A DNA stretch of 64,000 bases, taken from the NCBI GenBank assembly GCA_020634855.1, contig JACKAU010000024.1, forward strand, positions 14,046 to 78,045. Reading direction: 5' to 3'. The first letter of the stretch is position 1. Every line of letters begins with the position of its first letter. Shown here one piece after another: positions 1-8,343 of this stretch. Source of the DNA: Anaerolineales bacterium. Lineage in GTDB: Bacteria; Chloroflexota; Anaerolineae; 4572-78; J111. The position numbers were made by a program, and so were the translations under genes. The notes under the pieces were generated by a model. That model made no database searches, was not told where the DNA came from, and saw only the letters and a program-made list of their open reading frames with translations.

Positions 1-3000
1 GTCCGAGAAAAATTCAATATCAATAATTCGGTGGCCGATGGGATTCCGCCGGAGATTTGGGACAAATATCAGCAGAGCGAGGCGCGGCGCGGTCAAACAA
101 CTTATGCCATTATGGAACGCGGTTGGGTAGGGGTAGAAGATGTGGCCACGATTAGCCGCTACGGGTATTTTGGCCAACCGACGCGTAAGTTGCTCAAAGA
201 GATTGGGGCGCAAAGTTTTCAGGGCATTGCTTTGACGGTGGGGCCAGAAAAATTTGGGGTATTGTTTGTTAACTATGATCGTCCCCGCCAATTTAGCGAC
301 AAAGAACGCGCGACCGTCAAAACATTTGCCAACCACGCCGCCTTAGCGCTGAGAAACGCGATGCTGATGGATCAACTACGCAAACTGCACAACAGCGCCC
401 GTGTTGTCGCTAGAGTAACATTGCTAGAGGATTTAGAGAAGACCCTTAGTCAATTGGTTGAGGGGACTCTGGACGCTTTTGGTTGTGATGCGACTGTTTT
501 GTTTACGTATGATCATGATAATCAAAAACTGGGCCATCCACCTATTTTAGCCGGGGTAAATTACCCCGACAGAACAAGAGTCTTTACTCAGGTTCCAAGA
601 GACTCGTTCGTATGTGATTTGGTCGAGCGTGATGCGCCTTATATCGTTGAACAGGCTCCCTCCGATCCGATATTTGCCAATCGCCGGTTTTTAAAAGATG
701 AAGGGGTTCGATCGTGCATTGTCCTGCCCCTTCAGGTTGGCATCCGTAAGGTGGGCATTATGTTTGTCAACTACAGACAATTTCATCGGTTTACCCCGGA
801 AGAGGTTAAGCATATTGAATTCTTTGCCAATCAGGCCGCTGTCGCCATCCGAAACACCCAGCTTTTTGAAGAGAAACAAAAACATGCCAATGTCCTACAG
901 GTTTTACACCATACCGGGCGAACAGTAGGTAGTTCCCTAAATTTGGACGAAATTTTGAAGAGTATTCTTGAGCAGGCCCAATATATTACCAGTTATCAGG
1001 GTAAGCAGATTTGCTTTGCTTCAATGAGATTGGTCGACGCCGAAAACGCCAGATTTGTTAAGATTTATCCCAATCAAGCTATATCATCGCCCTGCCCGGA
1101 TTTAGGCCAGAATAATGGTTCTGGCCTAATAGTACAAGAACCTAAAGGCATTATCTGGAGAACGGTCATTACCAAAAAACCGCAACTGATCAAAGATGTT
1201 TCAGTCGATCCGGATTATGTCCCTTGTCATCCGGCTACCCGATCAGAACTTGACGTGCCGATTATGATTGGCGACGATGTCATTGGCGTGATCAATGTTG
1301 AGCATAGCGAACCCAACGCTTTTGACGAGCGAGACCAAAAAGCGTTACAAACGCTGGCCGACCAAGCGGCCATTGCCATCCGTAATGCCCGTTTGTTTGA
1401 AGAAGTTCAGCGCAAAGCGCGTCTATTAAGCATGGCCGCCCAGGTGGCCAGGCGTACGACGGCTATTCTTGATATTGATATGTTGTTAACCGAAACAGGC
1501 CGGTTGATTACGGAAAGTTTTGGCTTCTATCACACCGGCGTCTTTCTTTTCGATGAAAAAAGAGAAAAGATTAAACTTCAGGCGGTTTATCCGGTCCATA
1601 AGGCCCGCTTGAAAATTGGGCATACTATTAAAGTCGGACAAGGCATTGTAGGCACGGTGGCCCAATCGGGCCAAGCGCATGTGGCTCCCGATGTCAGCCG
1701 CGACCTTCATTACATAGCGTCTTTGCCGCTAACTCGGGCCGAAATAGCGTTTCCGCTCATTGCGCGGGGGGAAGTCATCGGTGTGCTCGATGTGCAAAGC
1801 CCATCTGTCGGTGATTGGGGCGATGAAGACATCGCCACGCTGCAAATTATGGCTGATCAACTGGCCAACGCCATTATTAACGCCCAACTGTACCAGGCCA
1901 CAACCGAACGCCTGGCGGAGGCCGATATTTTGCGGCAGGTGGCCGTGTCGCTGGCCGGAACGTCAGAACTTAGTGAAGTATTAAAGCTAGTGCTAACTGA
2001 GGCCATCAAACTGACGGATACGTATGAGGGTGTTGTCTTATTTTGGGATGCGCAGCATGAGGAAGTCACTCAGGGCTTTAAAGTTGATGTCCACCAGGGG
2101 CTACAAGTATTTTCTGCTCGGGTTCGGAAAGATGGTCTCACTCGTACAATTATCGAGCAGCGTATACCCCTTTTCATTGCCGATACCCAGCAAGATAACC
2201 AGGTTAACCCGGTTCTGATCGAGAAAAACTGCCGGGCCATTTTAGGCGTACCGCTTTTAAGTCAAGGTGAGGTTATCGGCGTGCTTTGCGTCCGTAGCAA
2301 AAATCCCAAACCGTTTTCTGAGCGAGAGATTGCCCTGCTCGAAATTTTAGCCGGTCAATTCGCCGTGGCCATCGACCGGGCCAGCCAATACGAAGAGATG
2401 AAGAAGATCAAAGGATTTATTGGCACGCATACGGCAGTTGATTGGATTAAAATGGTTAGTACGACCTGGGGACACAGTATCAAACGCGAAGTCGGCACGG
2501 CCAGAGGGCATGTCGCCTTGCTGAAGGCGCTGCTGCCCAAGGCGCAGCAAACACCGGAGATTGGGCAGCAGTTGGAACAGCTCGATGCAGTGATAAACGG
2601 TATCAAAGATATTCCGGTCACCGCGCCGCTATCTTATGAAGACGCCATTAATTCTTTAAAGATAAACGAAACGATCAGAACTTATTTGGAGCGCCGCTGG
2701 CGGCAGAACCGCTATCAAGCCGTAACTTTAGAATTAAACCTGGAGCCTGGCCTTGACGACGTCGCGACGGTACGGGCCAGCCAGGAATGGCTGCGCCGAG
2801 GCTTTGAATTGATTATTGATAACGCCGTTAATGCTATGGAACGAGTCGACTCGCCGGAAAAGTTGATAACACTGACCACGAGTCTGATCGACCGGCAAAT
2901 TAAGGTCTTCGTGCAAGATACCGGGCCCGGAATCCCTGAATCGTTACGCACCAAAATCTTCAAACAACCTATCGACAAGCCAGAAGGTAGTAAAGGCTCC

Positions 3001-3150
3001 GGTATCGGTTTGATGCTGGCCAGAACGATTTTTCAGACTTATCGCGGTGATGTTGAAATCAACGCAACCACCCACCAGGGGACAAGCGTTATGGTGACGC
3101 TGCCCGTGGAAACAGTTGTGGTTGAACGACCAAAAGTGAGCATCCCTTGA
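1..3150 (+). CDS. Multi-GAF sensor histidine kinase (5' end outside window)
   Basis: The frame is open from base 1. The first possible start, a GTG at 31, lies inside a GAF domain, so the N-terminus is probably missing. About five GAF domains follow one another, at roughly residues 1-110, 125-280, 300-455, 470-625 and 640-790 counted from the GTG. Each ends in the usual A-x-A-I-x-N-A-x-L helix. A short helical segment carrying WGHSIKRE follows, and then a HATPase_c domain with a DNAVNAM N-box, DTGPGIP and a GSGIGL lid near the C-terminus. It is a cytoplasmic kinase that senses a small ligand or a partner protein. No standard HisKA motif is visible, so the phosphorylated His is uncertain. The stop codon overlaps the TTG start of the next gene (TTGA), which implies translational coupling with that response regulator. 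Confidence 0.9.
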   Translation, partial: VREKFNINNSVADGIPPEIWDKYQQSEARRGQTTYAIMERGWVGVEDVATISRYGYFGQPTRKLLKEIGAQSFQGIALTVGPEKFGVLFVNYDRPRQFSDKERATVKTFANHAALALRNAMLMDQLRKLHNSARVVARVTLLEDLEKTLSQLVEGTLDAFGCDATVLFTYDHDNQKLGHPPILAGVNYPDRTRVFTQVPRDSFVCDLVERDAPYIVEQAPSDPIFANRRFLKDEGVRSCIVLPLQVGIRKVGIMFVNYRQFHRFTPEEVKHIEFFANQAAVAIRNTQLFEEKQKHANVLQVLHHTGRTVGSSLNLDEILKSILEQAQYITSYQGKQICFASMRLVDAENARFVKIYPNQAISSPCPDLGQNNGSGLIVQEPKGIIWRTVITKKPQLIKDVSVDPDYVPCHPATRSELDVPIMIGDDVIGVINVEHSEPNAFDERDQKALQTLADQAAIAIRNARLFEEVQRKARLLSMAAQVARRTTAILDIDMLLTETGRLITESFGFYHTGVFLFDEKREKIKLQAVYPVHKARLKIGHTIKVGQGIVGTVAQSGQAHVAPDVSRDLHYIASLPLTRAEIAFPLIARGEVIGVLDVQSPSVGDWGDEDIATLQIMADQLANAIINAQLYQATTERLAEADILRQVAVSLAGTSELSEVLKLVLTEAIKLTDTYEGVVLFWDAQHEEVTQGFKVDVHQGLQVFSARVRKDGLTRTIIEQRIPLFIADTQQDNQVNPVLIEKNCRAILGVPLLSQGEVIGVLCVRSKNPKPFSEREIALLEILAGQFAVAIDRASQYEEMKKIKGFIGTHTAVDWIKMVSTTWGHSIKREVGTARGHVALLKALLPKAQQTPEIGQQLEQLDAVINGIKDIPVTAPLSYEDAINSLKINETIRTYLERRWRQNRYQAVTLELNLEPGLDDVATVRASQEWLRRGFELIIDNAVNAMERVDSPEKLITLTTSLIDRQIKVFVQDTGPGIPESLRTKIFKQPIDKPEGSKGSGIGLMLARTIFQTYRGDVEINATTHQGTSVMVTLPVETVVVERPKVSIP

Positions 3151-5135
3151 AACAAAAAACCATTCTTTTTGTTGATAACTCCGCTAATTATTTAGATGTG
3201 CACGCCCGCTTGCTCGAAGAAGCCGGTTATCGCGTTTATCGGGCCTATTCGTTGGCTCAGGCGGAAGAGCAGTTGGCCACGCAGCACGTGCATTTGATCA
3301 TTTTAGATATTCGGTTGGAAGATGATGACGATGTTCAGGACATTAGCGGATTATTGTTGGCTCAACGCGAAGCGTACCGGCCCGTTCCCAAGATCATTTT
3401 AACGGCCTATCCCAGTTTTGAATTGGCCCGCGAGGCGTTAGGCCCGCGCTTAGACAGCTTGCCGCCGGCCGTAAATTTTATCGGTAAAGATGAAGGGATC
3501 GATGCCATTCTGAACGCGGTCGAGCGCGTGTTCAATGAACATGTTCGCCTCAATTGGCAGCTTGATATTCGCCGTGATCAAAACAACACACTGTCTCTGG
3601 CCCATTTAGTCGCGTTAATTGAACCCGAGCTTGAATATGACCGTCTCCCGGCCCGGATTGACGAATTAGAAGATCTGTTTTGCTGTCTTTTCTACCGGAG
3701 CCAGCAAATCAACCTACACCGGCTGATCACCGCCGGCCAAAATAAAGTTACGGTCGCCGTTTTTTCCTTCTTGCCGGAAGGGCTGCCGTTTCGGTTGGTG
3801 GTTACCTGCGGTTTGCGCCAGGCCATCCGGCAAGAAGACGAATGCTTCGAAAAATATGCACCCAGAATCGCTACTGAGGGCAGTACCACCAAATTGATGA
3901 AGCAGCGGATAGAAACCACCCGTTACGCGGCGTTAGCCTATACCCTAACCGATGCTGAGTTAGAAAACGTCGTTCCCTTTTCAGAATTTTACCGGTACAA
4001 TCGCCCTGAAAAAATTGTGGCGACTTTGTCCCATTTCTTCAACCGCACCTTGGCGCGCTATCACCAACAAAACGTAAAAATTGAAGAGTCCGACACGGTG
4101 GTCGCTGCGATTGTTCCCTATTTTTGTGACGATAACGGAATTCTCACCCCAGAGGCGCTGGCAGCGCAGATCGAGGCGCTGCAGGCGCACGCTGTGGTTA
4201 ACCATGCGCCTCGTTTCGATGAAACGACCTTTAAGCTGCTGCTGAGCTTGCTTGAGGGAGCCATCCCGGTCGCTGCTTCGATTCAGTACGGCATCACCCA
4301 TGGAAGATTGAGCGGTGAGACAATTTTGGTTGATCAGCGGGATCGCTCTTGGCTAATCGAATTTGGCGGGCTTAGTCAAGGCCCGCTGCTCAAAGATCTT
4401 ATTGATCTGGAAATCTTGGTTAAATTTCGCTTGACCGGAGATCTGCCGCATCACGAACGGCGGCAGTTAGAGGAATATCTTCAAACTGAGGCCAACTCAG
4501 AAACAGCGCCGGTTTATCCTCATTTGAACAACGAAATGCAAAAGGCGCTGACCGTCATATATCATATTCGGCAATACGCGTTCCAAAAAATCAATCAGGC
4601 CCGGCCGCTTTACCAAATCGGGCTGCTTTTGAGGACAGTTAATGTCATCAACGAGTACGATAGTGGGGGTTGTTACCGCAGCAGCGATCTGGCCCGTTTT
4701 CTGCACGCGCTTGACTCCATCCGGGAAATTTGCCACAGTTTTAGCCCCGACCCGCCAAAATATGATAAATCGCACAGTCCCTGGCTCGACGACCAAAAGT
4801 TAGGCTACGATGTCTGGCTCGAAGGCCAGTGGATCACCTTAGCCGAAACGGAATACAAACTGCTGACCGTGTTGTATCGCCGGGCCGTTGATCATCCTCA
4901 GGATTCGCTCTGTACTTTTAATATGATTGGCAAAGGCGTGTGGGGCGACTATGATCGGCTGCGCGATTACAATAATATTCAAAGTTTGGTCAGACGGCTC
5001 CGCGACAGACTTCAACCGGACGGGGATGCCTCGTACCAGTACATTGAGAATATTAGAGGCGTCGGTTATCGACTTATCCTCAAATACCATTCGTCCTCAG
5101 AAAATAACGATCTGGAGCGTCAAAGTTTACTTTGA
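3147..5135 (+). CDS. Response regulator: receiver, degenerate kinase-like middle domain, OmpR-type winged helix
   Basis: Residues 1-130 are a receiver domain (ILFVDN start, phospho-acceptor in LIILDIR, T/K side in IILTAYP and FIGKDE). Residues 555-650 are a Trans_reg_C winged helix ending in NIRGVGYRL. Between them lie about 400 residues whose C-terminal part resembles an aminoglycoside-phosphotransferase or ternary-complex-associated kinase fold: H385-G-R-L-S-G-E, ILVD, WLIEFGG, and KDLIDLE. The expected HGD...N and D-F-x catalytic residues are replaced (R387 for D, E for D in WLIEF), so it is probably a pseudokinase. The TTG start overlaps the preceding kinase gene by four bases, and the two form a two-component pair. 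The C-terminus suggests DNA binding. The target is unknown. Confidence 0.88.
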   Translation: MKQKTILFVDNSANYLDVHARLLEEAGYRVYRAYSLAQAEEQLATQHVHLIILDIRLEDDDDVQDISGLLLAQREAYRPVPKIILTAYPSFELAREALGPRLDSLPPAVNFIGKDEGIDAILNAVERVFNEHVRLNWQLDIRRDQNNTLSLAHLVALIEPELEYDRLPARIDELEDLFCCLFYRSQQINLHRLITAGQNKVTVAVFSFLPEGLPFRLVVTCGLRQAIRQEDECFEKYAPRIATEGSTTKLMKQRIETTRYAALAYTLTDAELENVVPFSEFYRYNRPEKIVATLSHFFNRTLARYHQQNVKIEESDTVVAAIVPYFCDDNGILTPEALAAQIEALQAHAVVNHAPRFDETTFKLLLSLLEGAIPVAASIQYGITHGRLSGETILVDQRDRSWLIEFGGLSQGPLLKDLIDLEILVKFRLTGDLPHHERRQLEEYLQTEANSETAPVYPHLNNEMQKALTVIYHIRQYAFQKINQARPLYQIGLLLRTVNVINEYDSGGCYRSSDLARFLHALDSIREICHSFSPDPPKYDKSHSPWLDDQKLGYDVWLEGQWITLAETEYKLLTVLYRRAVDHPQDSLCTFNMIGKGVWGDYDRLRDYNNIQSLVRRLRDRLQPDGDASYQYIENIRGVGYRLILKYHSSSENNDLERQSLL

Positions 5136-5173
5136 CCTAACCGTGAATGACAAAGCTAGCTTTGTCGCTCCAG
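5112..5173. terminator. Stem-loop between convergent genes
   Basis: CTGGAGCG (5112-5119) pairs with CGCTCCAG (5166-5173), and the stem extends inward with one mismatch (TCAAAG/CTTTGT). A second perfect palindrome, CAAAGCTAGCTTTG, sits at 5151-5164. The left arm overlaps the last codons of the response regulator. There is no good U-tract, so it is either a bidirectional transcription barrier or an intergenic palindrome rather than a classical terminator. Confidence 0.45.
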
Positions 5174-5207
5174 TAAATTTTCGTTGGCGGCATCGCCCCA
5201 AGGGCCT

Positions 5208-7046
5208 CTAATCAACCTGATCGGGACTCAAATGGGAGCCGGTGGCTTCGTAGTCGTCCGGCTTTTTCACCAGAAACGGTCCCATGACCAACTGGTCGAT
5301 ATCGGAGGCAGCGAAGGTGTTAATGGCCTCCTGGGGGGTGGTGACAATCGGCTCGCCGCGCAGGTTGTAGGAGGTGTTGAGCAGCACCGGGACGCCGGTG
5401 GCCTGGTCGAACTTTTTGATGAGGTTGTAGTAACCCGAGTTCCACTCTTCGCGGACGCTCTGTAACCGGCCGGTGCCGTTGTGGCAGACGGCCTGGATTT
5501 TATCCCATTTATCCTGCGGAATTTCGGAGACCATCAGCATGTAGCGCGGCGGGTACTGTTTATCGAGGTTGGGCGTGGAGAAATATTCCTGAGCCCGATC
5601 TTCCATCACCACCGGGGCGAAAGGACGGAACGGCTCGCGGAACTTGATTTTGGTGTTAACAATTTCCTTCATCTCTTCGCGGCGCGGATCGGCGATAATC
5701 GACCGGTGGCCCAGCGCCCGCGGTCCCCACTCAAAGCGGCCTCGATACCAGCCGATAACCTTGTTTTGCAGCAGCGTATCAACCGCCTGATCGAGCAGCT
5801 TGTCGTCGTCATCAAATTCTTCGTAAGCAAAGCCGCTGGTTTTGATGGCCTCAACCATCGCGCCCTCGGAGAACTCGGCGCCCCAGTAGGCGTGTTCCAT
5901 CGTAAATTGACGCGGCTGACCGAAGATGACATGGTAGGCATAGAGCGCCGCGCCTAGCGCGCCGCCCGCGTCACCGGCGGCCGGCTGGATGAAGACATTT
6001 TCAAACGGCCCCTCGCGCATCACTCGGCCGTTGGCTACGCTGTTTAAAGCCACCCCGCCGGCCATAACCAAGTTCTTCGAGCCGCCGCTTTGCCGGTGAG
6101 CGTAGCCAACCATCTTCAGAATGATCTCTTCGGTCACCCGCTGGATGCTGGCGGCGATATCGGCGTACTTTTGGTTTTGAGCGGCCGTGACCTCGTCCCA
6201 ATCCGGGTGATCTTTGGCCGGGTGGGTCGTCTCTGAAAAGAATTCGGCTTCCGGTTTGCGGGGCGGGCCAAACAGCTCGACGAACTTTTGGTTAAACGTC
6301 CGGCTGGTAGAGTAATGGAAGCTAAAGTAATCCATGTTGAGGGTCAAGCCGCCGTCATTATCGACATTGACCACTTTGTAAATATCGTCCATGTAATTGG
6401 GCTGGCCATAGGGGGCCATACCCATCACTTTATACTCGCCGTTGTTGACTCGAAAGCCCAGAAACGCGGTGAAGGCTGAGTAGAGCAGCCCTAACGAATG
6501 GGGAAAACGCAGCTCATGGTCCAAACTGATGCTGTTAGCGCCGTTGCCGTTCCACGTGGCGGTTGCCTGGCCGATAGCGGCTGTCGTCCACTCGCCCACG
6601 CCATCAATAGTCAGTACAGCCGCGTCCTGGTAGGGCGAGCAGAACATCGCGCTGGCCGCGTGGGAGAGGTGGTGTTCAATAAACAGAATTTTGTTGGTCG
6701 GCACGCCGATCCGAGTTTGCAGTTGGCCTTTGATCCATAATTTCTCATTAAACCAGGCGACCATCGACTCGCGGAAGGTGCCCCACGATTTGGGAAACGT
6801 GGAGAGCGCGGTTTGCATGATCCGCTCGAATTTAATGAGCGGCTTTTCGTAAAAAACCACGTAATCCAGGTCGGCGGCGCTGATGTTGGCTTGCTTCATA
6901 CAGAAGTCGATCGCGTGGGTTGGAAAGTTGTGATCGTGTTTTTTGCGGGTAAAGCGTTCTTCTTCGGCCGCCGCCGCCAACCGGCCATCGACCAACAGGG
7001 CCGCCGCTGCATCGTGATAATAGCAAGAGATACCTAAGATATTCAT
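5208..7046 (-). CDS. Carbamoyltransferase, NodU/CmcH family
   Basis: This 612-residue protein has the two parts typical of the family. The N-terminal part is an ASKHA-like domain (NILGISCYYHDAAA start, EEERFTRKKHD, HHLSHAASA metal/ATP-site histidines, TIDGVGEW). The C-terminal part contains GWYRGRFEWGPRALGHRSI, PFRPFAPVV and NTSYNLRGEPIV. Family members transfer carbamoyl from carbamoyl phosphate to a hydroxyl through a carbamoyl-adenylate. The acceptor here is not evident; sugars and antibiotic or exopolysaccharide precursors are typical. The ATG overlaps the stop codon of the small upstream membrane-protein gene by one base (TAATG), and a second tiny membrane protein precedes that one. The trio is probably one operon transcribed leftwards from about 7490. 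Confidence 0.93.
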   Translation of the reverse strand: MNILGISCYYHDAAAALLVDGRLAAAAEEERFTRKKHDHNFPTHAIDFCMKQANISAADLDYVVFYEKPLIKFERIMQTALSTFPKSWGTFRESMVAWFNEKLWIKGQLQTRIGVPTNKILFIEHHLSHAASAMFCSPYQDAAVLTIDGVGEWTTAAIGQATATWNGNGANSISLDHELRFPHSLGLLYSAFTAFLGFRVNNGEYKVMGMAPYGQPNYMDDIYKVVNVDNDGGLTLNMDYFSFHYSTSRTFNQKFVELFGPPRKPEAEFFSETTHPAKDHPDWDEVTAAQNQKYADIAASIQRVTEEIILKMVGYAHRQSGGSKNLVMAGGVALNSVANGRVMREGPFENVFIQPAAGDAGGALGAALYAYHVIFGQPRQFTMEHAYWGAEFSEGAMVEAIKTSGFAYEEFDDDDKLLDQAVDTLLQNKVIGWYRGRFEWGPRALGHRSIIADPRREEMKEIVNTKIKFREPFRPFAPVVMEDRAQEYFSTPNLDKQYPPRYMLMVSEIPQDKWDKIQAVCHNGTGRLQSVREEWNSGYYNLIKKFDQATGVPVLLNTSYNLRGEPIVTTPQEAINTFAASDIDQLVMGPFLVKKPDDYEATGSHLSPDQVD

Positions 7047-7273
7047 TAAAACTGCCTCAGCGCTTCTTCCAACTGCTGGTCACCCGTTGTACGAGGTTGC
7101 CACAGTTCGGCGGGAAGCTCTTTTATTTTTAAGGGATCGCTTAGCAGTCGAACCCCGATGGCAAACGGCACAAACACGGTAAAATAGAAGATCGTGAGTA
7201 CAATTCGGGCCAAAAAGTTGCCGATAATCTCGCCGAAGCGTTTCCAACCCGCCCACAGTTTTTTCCAATTCAT
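7046..7273 (-). CDS. Small membrane protein linked to carbamoyltransferase (SxtJ-like position)
   Basis: A 75-residue protein with a short amphipathic N-terminus (NWKKLWAGWKRFG) and one long hydrophobic stretch (IVLTIFYFTVFVPFAIGVRLL, about residues 24-45), then a polar tail with WQPR. Its stop overlaps the carbamoyltransferase start, so the two are translationally coupled. Small membrane proteins of this look commonly sit beside NodU-type carbamoyltransferases, where the SxtJ family is the usual label. It is shorter than typical SxtJ and no function is known to me. A role in tethering the enzyme to the membrane is inference. Confidence 0.75.
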   Translation of the reverse strand: MNWKKLWAGWKRFGEIIGNFLARIVLTIFYFTVFVPFAIGVRLLSDPLKIKELPAELWQPRTTGDQQLEEALRQF

Positions 7274-7285
7274 GGTCTTCGTCTC

Positions 7286-7468
7286 TTAGAACAACGTATA
7301 AATAAACGGCGCAATCCCGGAGGTGTTGGCAAATACCAGCAGCAAACCGAATAACAGCAAAACAGTGATCATCGGAATCATCCACCACAGTTTGCGCTGC
7401 CACAGAAACACCATCACCTCACCTAAAACGCCGGTGTTGGTCACCATACCTTTAAAGAAGTTTTTCAC
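7286..7468 (-). CDS. DUF5989-like small membrane protein
   Basis: A 60-residue protein read from a GTG start with a good CAGGAGG site 6 bases upstream. The first half is polar/aromatic (KNFFKGMV, GVLGEVMVFLWQRKLWW). A single transmembrane helix (MIPMITVLLLFGLLLVFANTSG) follows, with a short tail ending FIYTLF. The pattern E-x-x-x-F-L-W-x-R-K-x-W-W followed by a P-containing TM helix matches my memory of the DUF5989 family, which is found next to SxtJ-like proteins and carbamoyltransferases. It lies 12 bases upstream of the 75-residue gene in the same operon. Function unknown. Confidence 0.72.
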   Translation of the reverse strand: MKNFFKGMVTNTGVLGEVMVFLWQRKLWWMIPMITVLLLFGLLLVFANTSGIAPFIYTLF

Positions 7469-7848
7469 AATAACCTCCTGAACAATAGCTCACAGGATCG
7501 ACTTGTCCCGTGAGGGTAAACATTCCAAGCCCACATTTTAGCATGACCGGCTAACAGGGGCAACAACATTGCCCTGCGATCGGCAATTTTAGACTTAGGG
7601 TTGATCCCAGAATAACTTTGATCATTGGGCGGAGATTGACGATAAGGGGATTTGAGGATGGGATTTACTTAACCTCCAATTTACCTCATCGCCTGGGTTG
7701 CCACCTGGTTGTAAATAAAAAAGCCTGATGGTAATGGTCAGGCTCTTTCTAAGAGTTATTAAAATGTCATCATTGAGCCGGTAGTTTAGTAGACAGCAAT
7801 GCACCCTTCTATACGACTTCGCCTACTCAGGCTGCGGCGGTCTACAGA
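7469..7848. other. Intergenic region between two leftward units
   Basis: 380 bases without a convincing gene. The only structure I recognise is the terminator hairpin near 7722-7744. The right end (7469-7500) carries the ribosome-binding site and presumably the promoter of the carbamoyltransferase operon. Confidence 0.5.
7709..7744 (-). terminator. Rho-independent terminator for the 140-residue hypothetical gene
   Basis: Read on the minus strand, AGCCTGA (7744-7738) pairs with TCAGGCT (7728-7722) around a 9-base loop and is followed directly by TTTTTTATTTAC. It lies about 100 bases downstream of the stop of the 7849-8271 gene. Confidence 0.75.
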
Positions 7849-8271
7849 TTATTCTTCGTCCGGAAATTCCTGAGCTGGCATGTCCAGCTTGACCAACTCA
7901 CCGTGATAGTTGACGATTACTTTGAAGCCCATCATCCCTAACATCATACGGGCGTCGTCGGGCATACCCTGGTTCATCAATTCATCCATGCGATTAATCG
8001 ATGAGTCGACCATCGCTTTGGTGAATAAATCGTCTTTACCGATAAAATTCATGACGCCTTCAGAAACCAGATCTTTGTTGGCCGAGATTTGTTCGGTCAG
8101 CCAGTGGACGACTTGACGGTCGATCTCTTCGGCGGCGACATGCCGTCGAAAGTCGCCGTCTAAAATTACATAAAACGGATCCTGGCCGATAAAGGTGGTT
8201 TCCACGGGGTTCCCGTCCTCATCATAGACCAGGTTAGCAAAAAGCGCTTTTTTGGGATTAGATTGGGTCAT
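7849..8271 (-). CDS. Hypothetical protein, 140 residues
   Basis: I do not recognise a domain. The protein is acidic and soluble with no signal peptide. It begins with polar residues and a YDEDGNPVETTFIGQDPFYVILDGDF stretch that looks like beta structure, continues with helices carrying HVAAEEIDRQVVHWL, and ends EFPDEE. A Met-rich segment (MDELMNQGMPDDARMMLGMMG) lies in the middle. It stands alone: its own extended -10 promoter is at 8313-8321 and a terminator lies downstream. The ribosome-binding site is weak (AGGA about 9 bases before ATG). The clean single-gene transcription unit and a composition matching the neighbours make it a real gene, probably lineage-specific. Confidence 0.7.
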   Translation of the reverse strand: MTQSNPKKALFANLVYDEDGNPVETTFIGQDPFYVILDGDFRRHVAAEEIDRQVVHWLTEQISANKDLVSEGVMNFIGKDDLFTKAMVDSSINRMDELMNQGMPDDARMMLGMMGFKVIVNYHGELVKLDMPAQEFPDEE

Positions 8272-8312
8272 AACGGTTTTTCCTGTCCAATAGTCAGCGT
8301 TTTGTGGTCAAT

Positions 8313-8321
8313 ATTATAGCA
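8313..8321 (-). promoter_or_regulatory. Extended -10 promoter (TGCTATAAT)
   Basis: On the minus strand TGC-TATAAT runs from 8321 to 8313, about 42 bases before the ATG at 8271. No strong -35 is visible at the right spacing. The same nonamer occurs before recF, before the OmpR-type regulator and before the GAF/PAS kinase. Confidence 0.6.
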
Positions 8322-8343
8322 TAAATGCGGGGGAGTTACTAAG

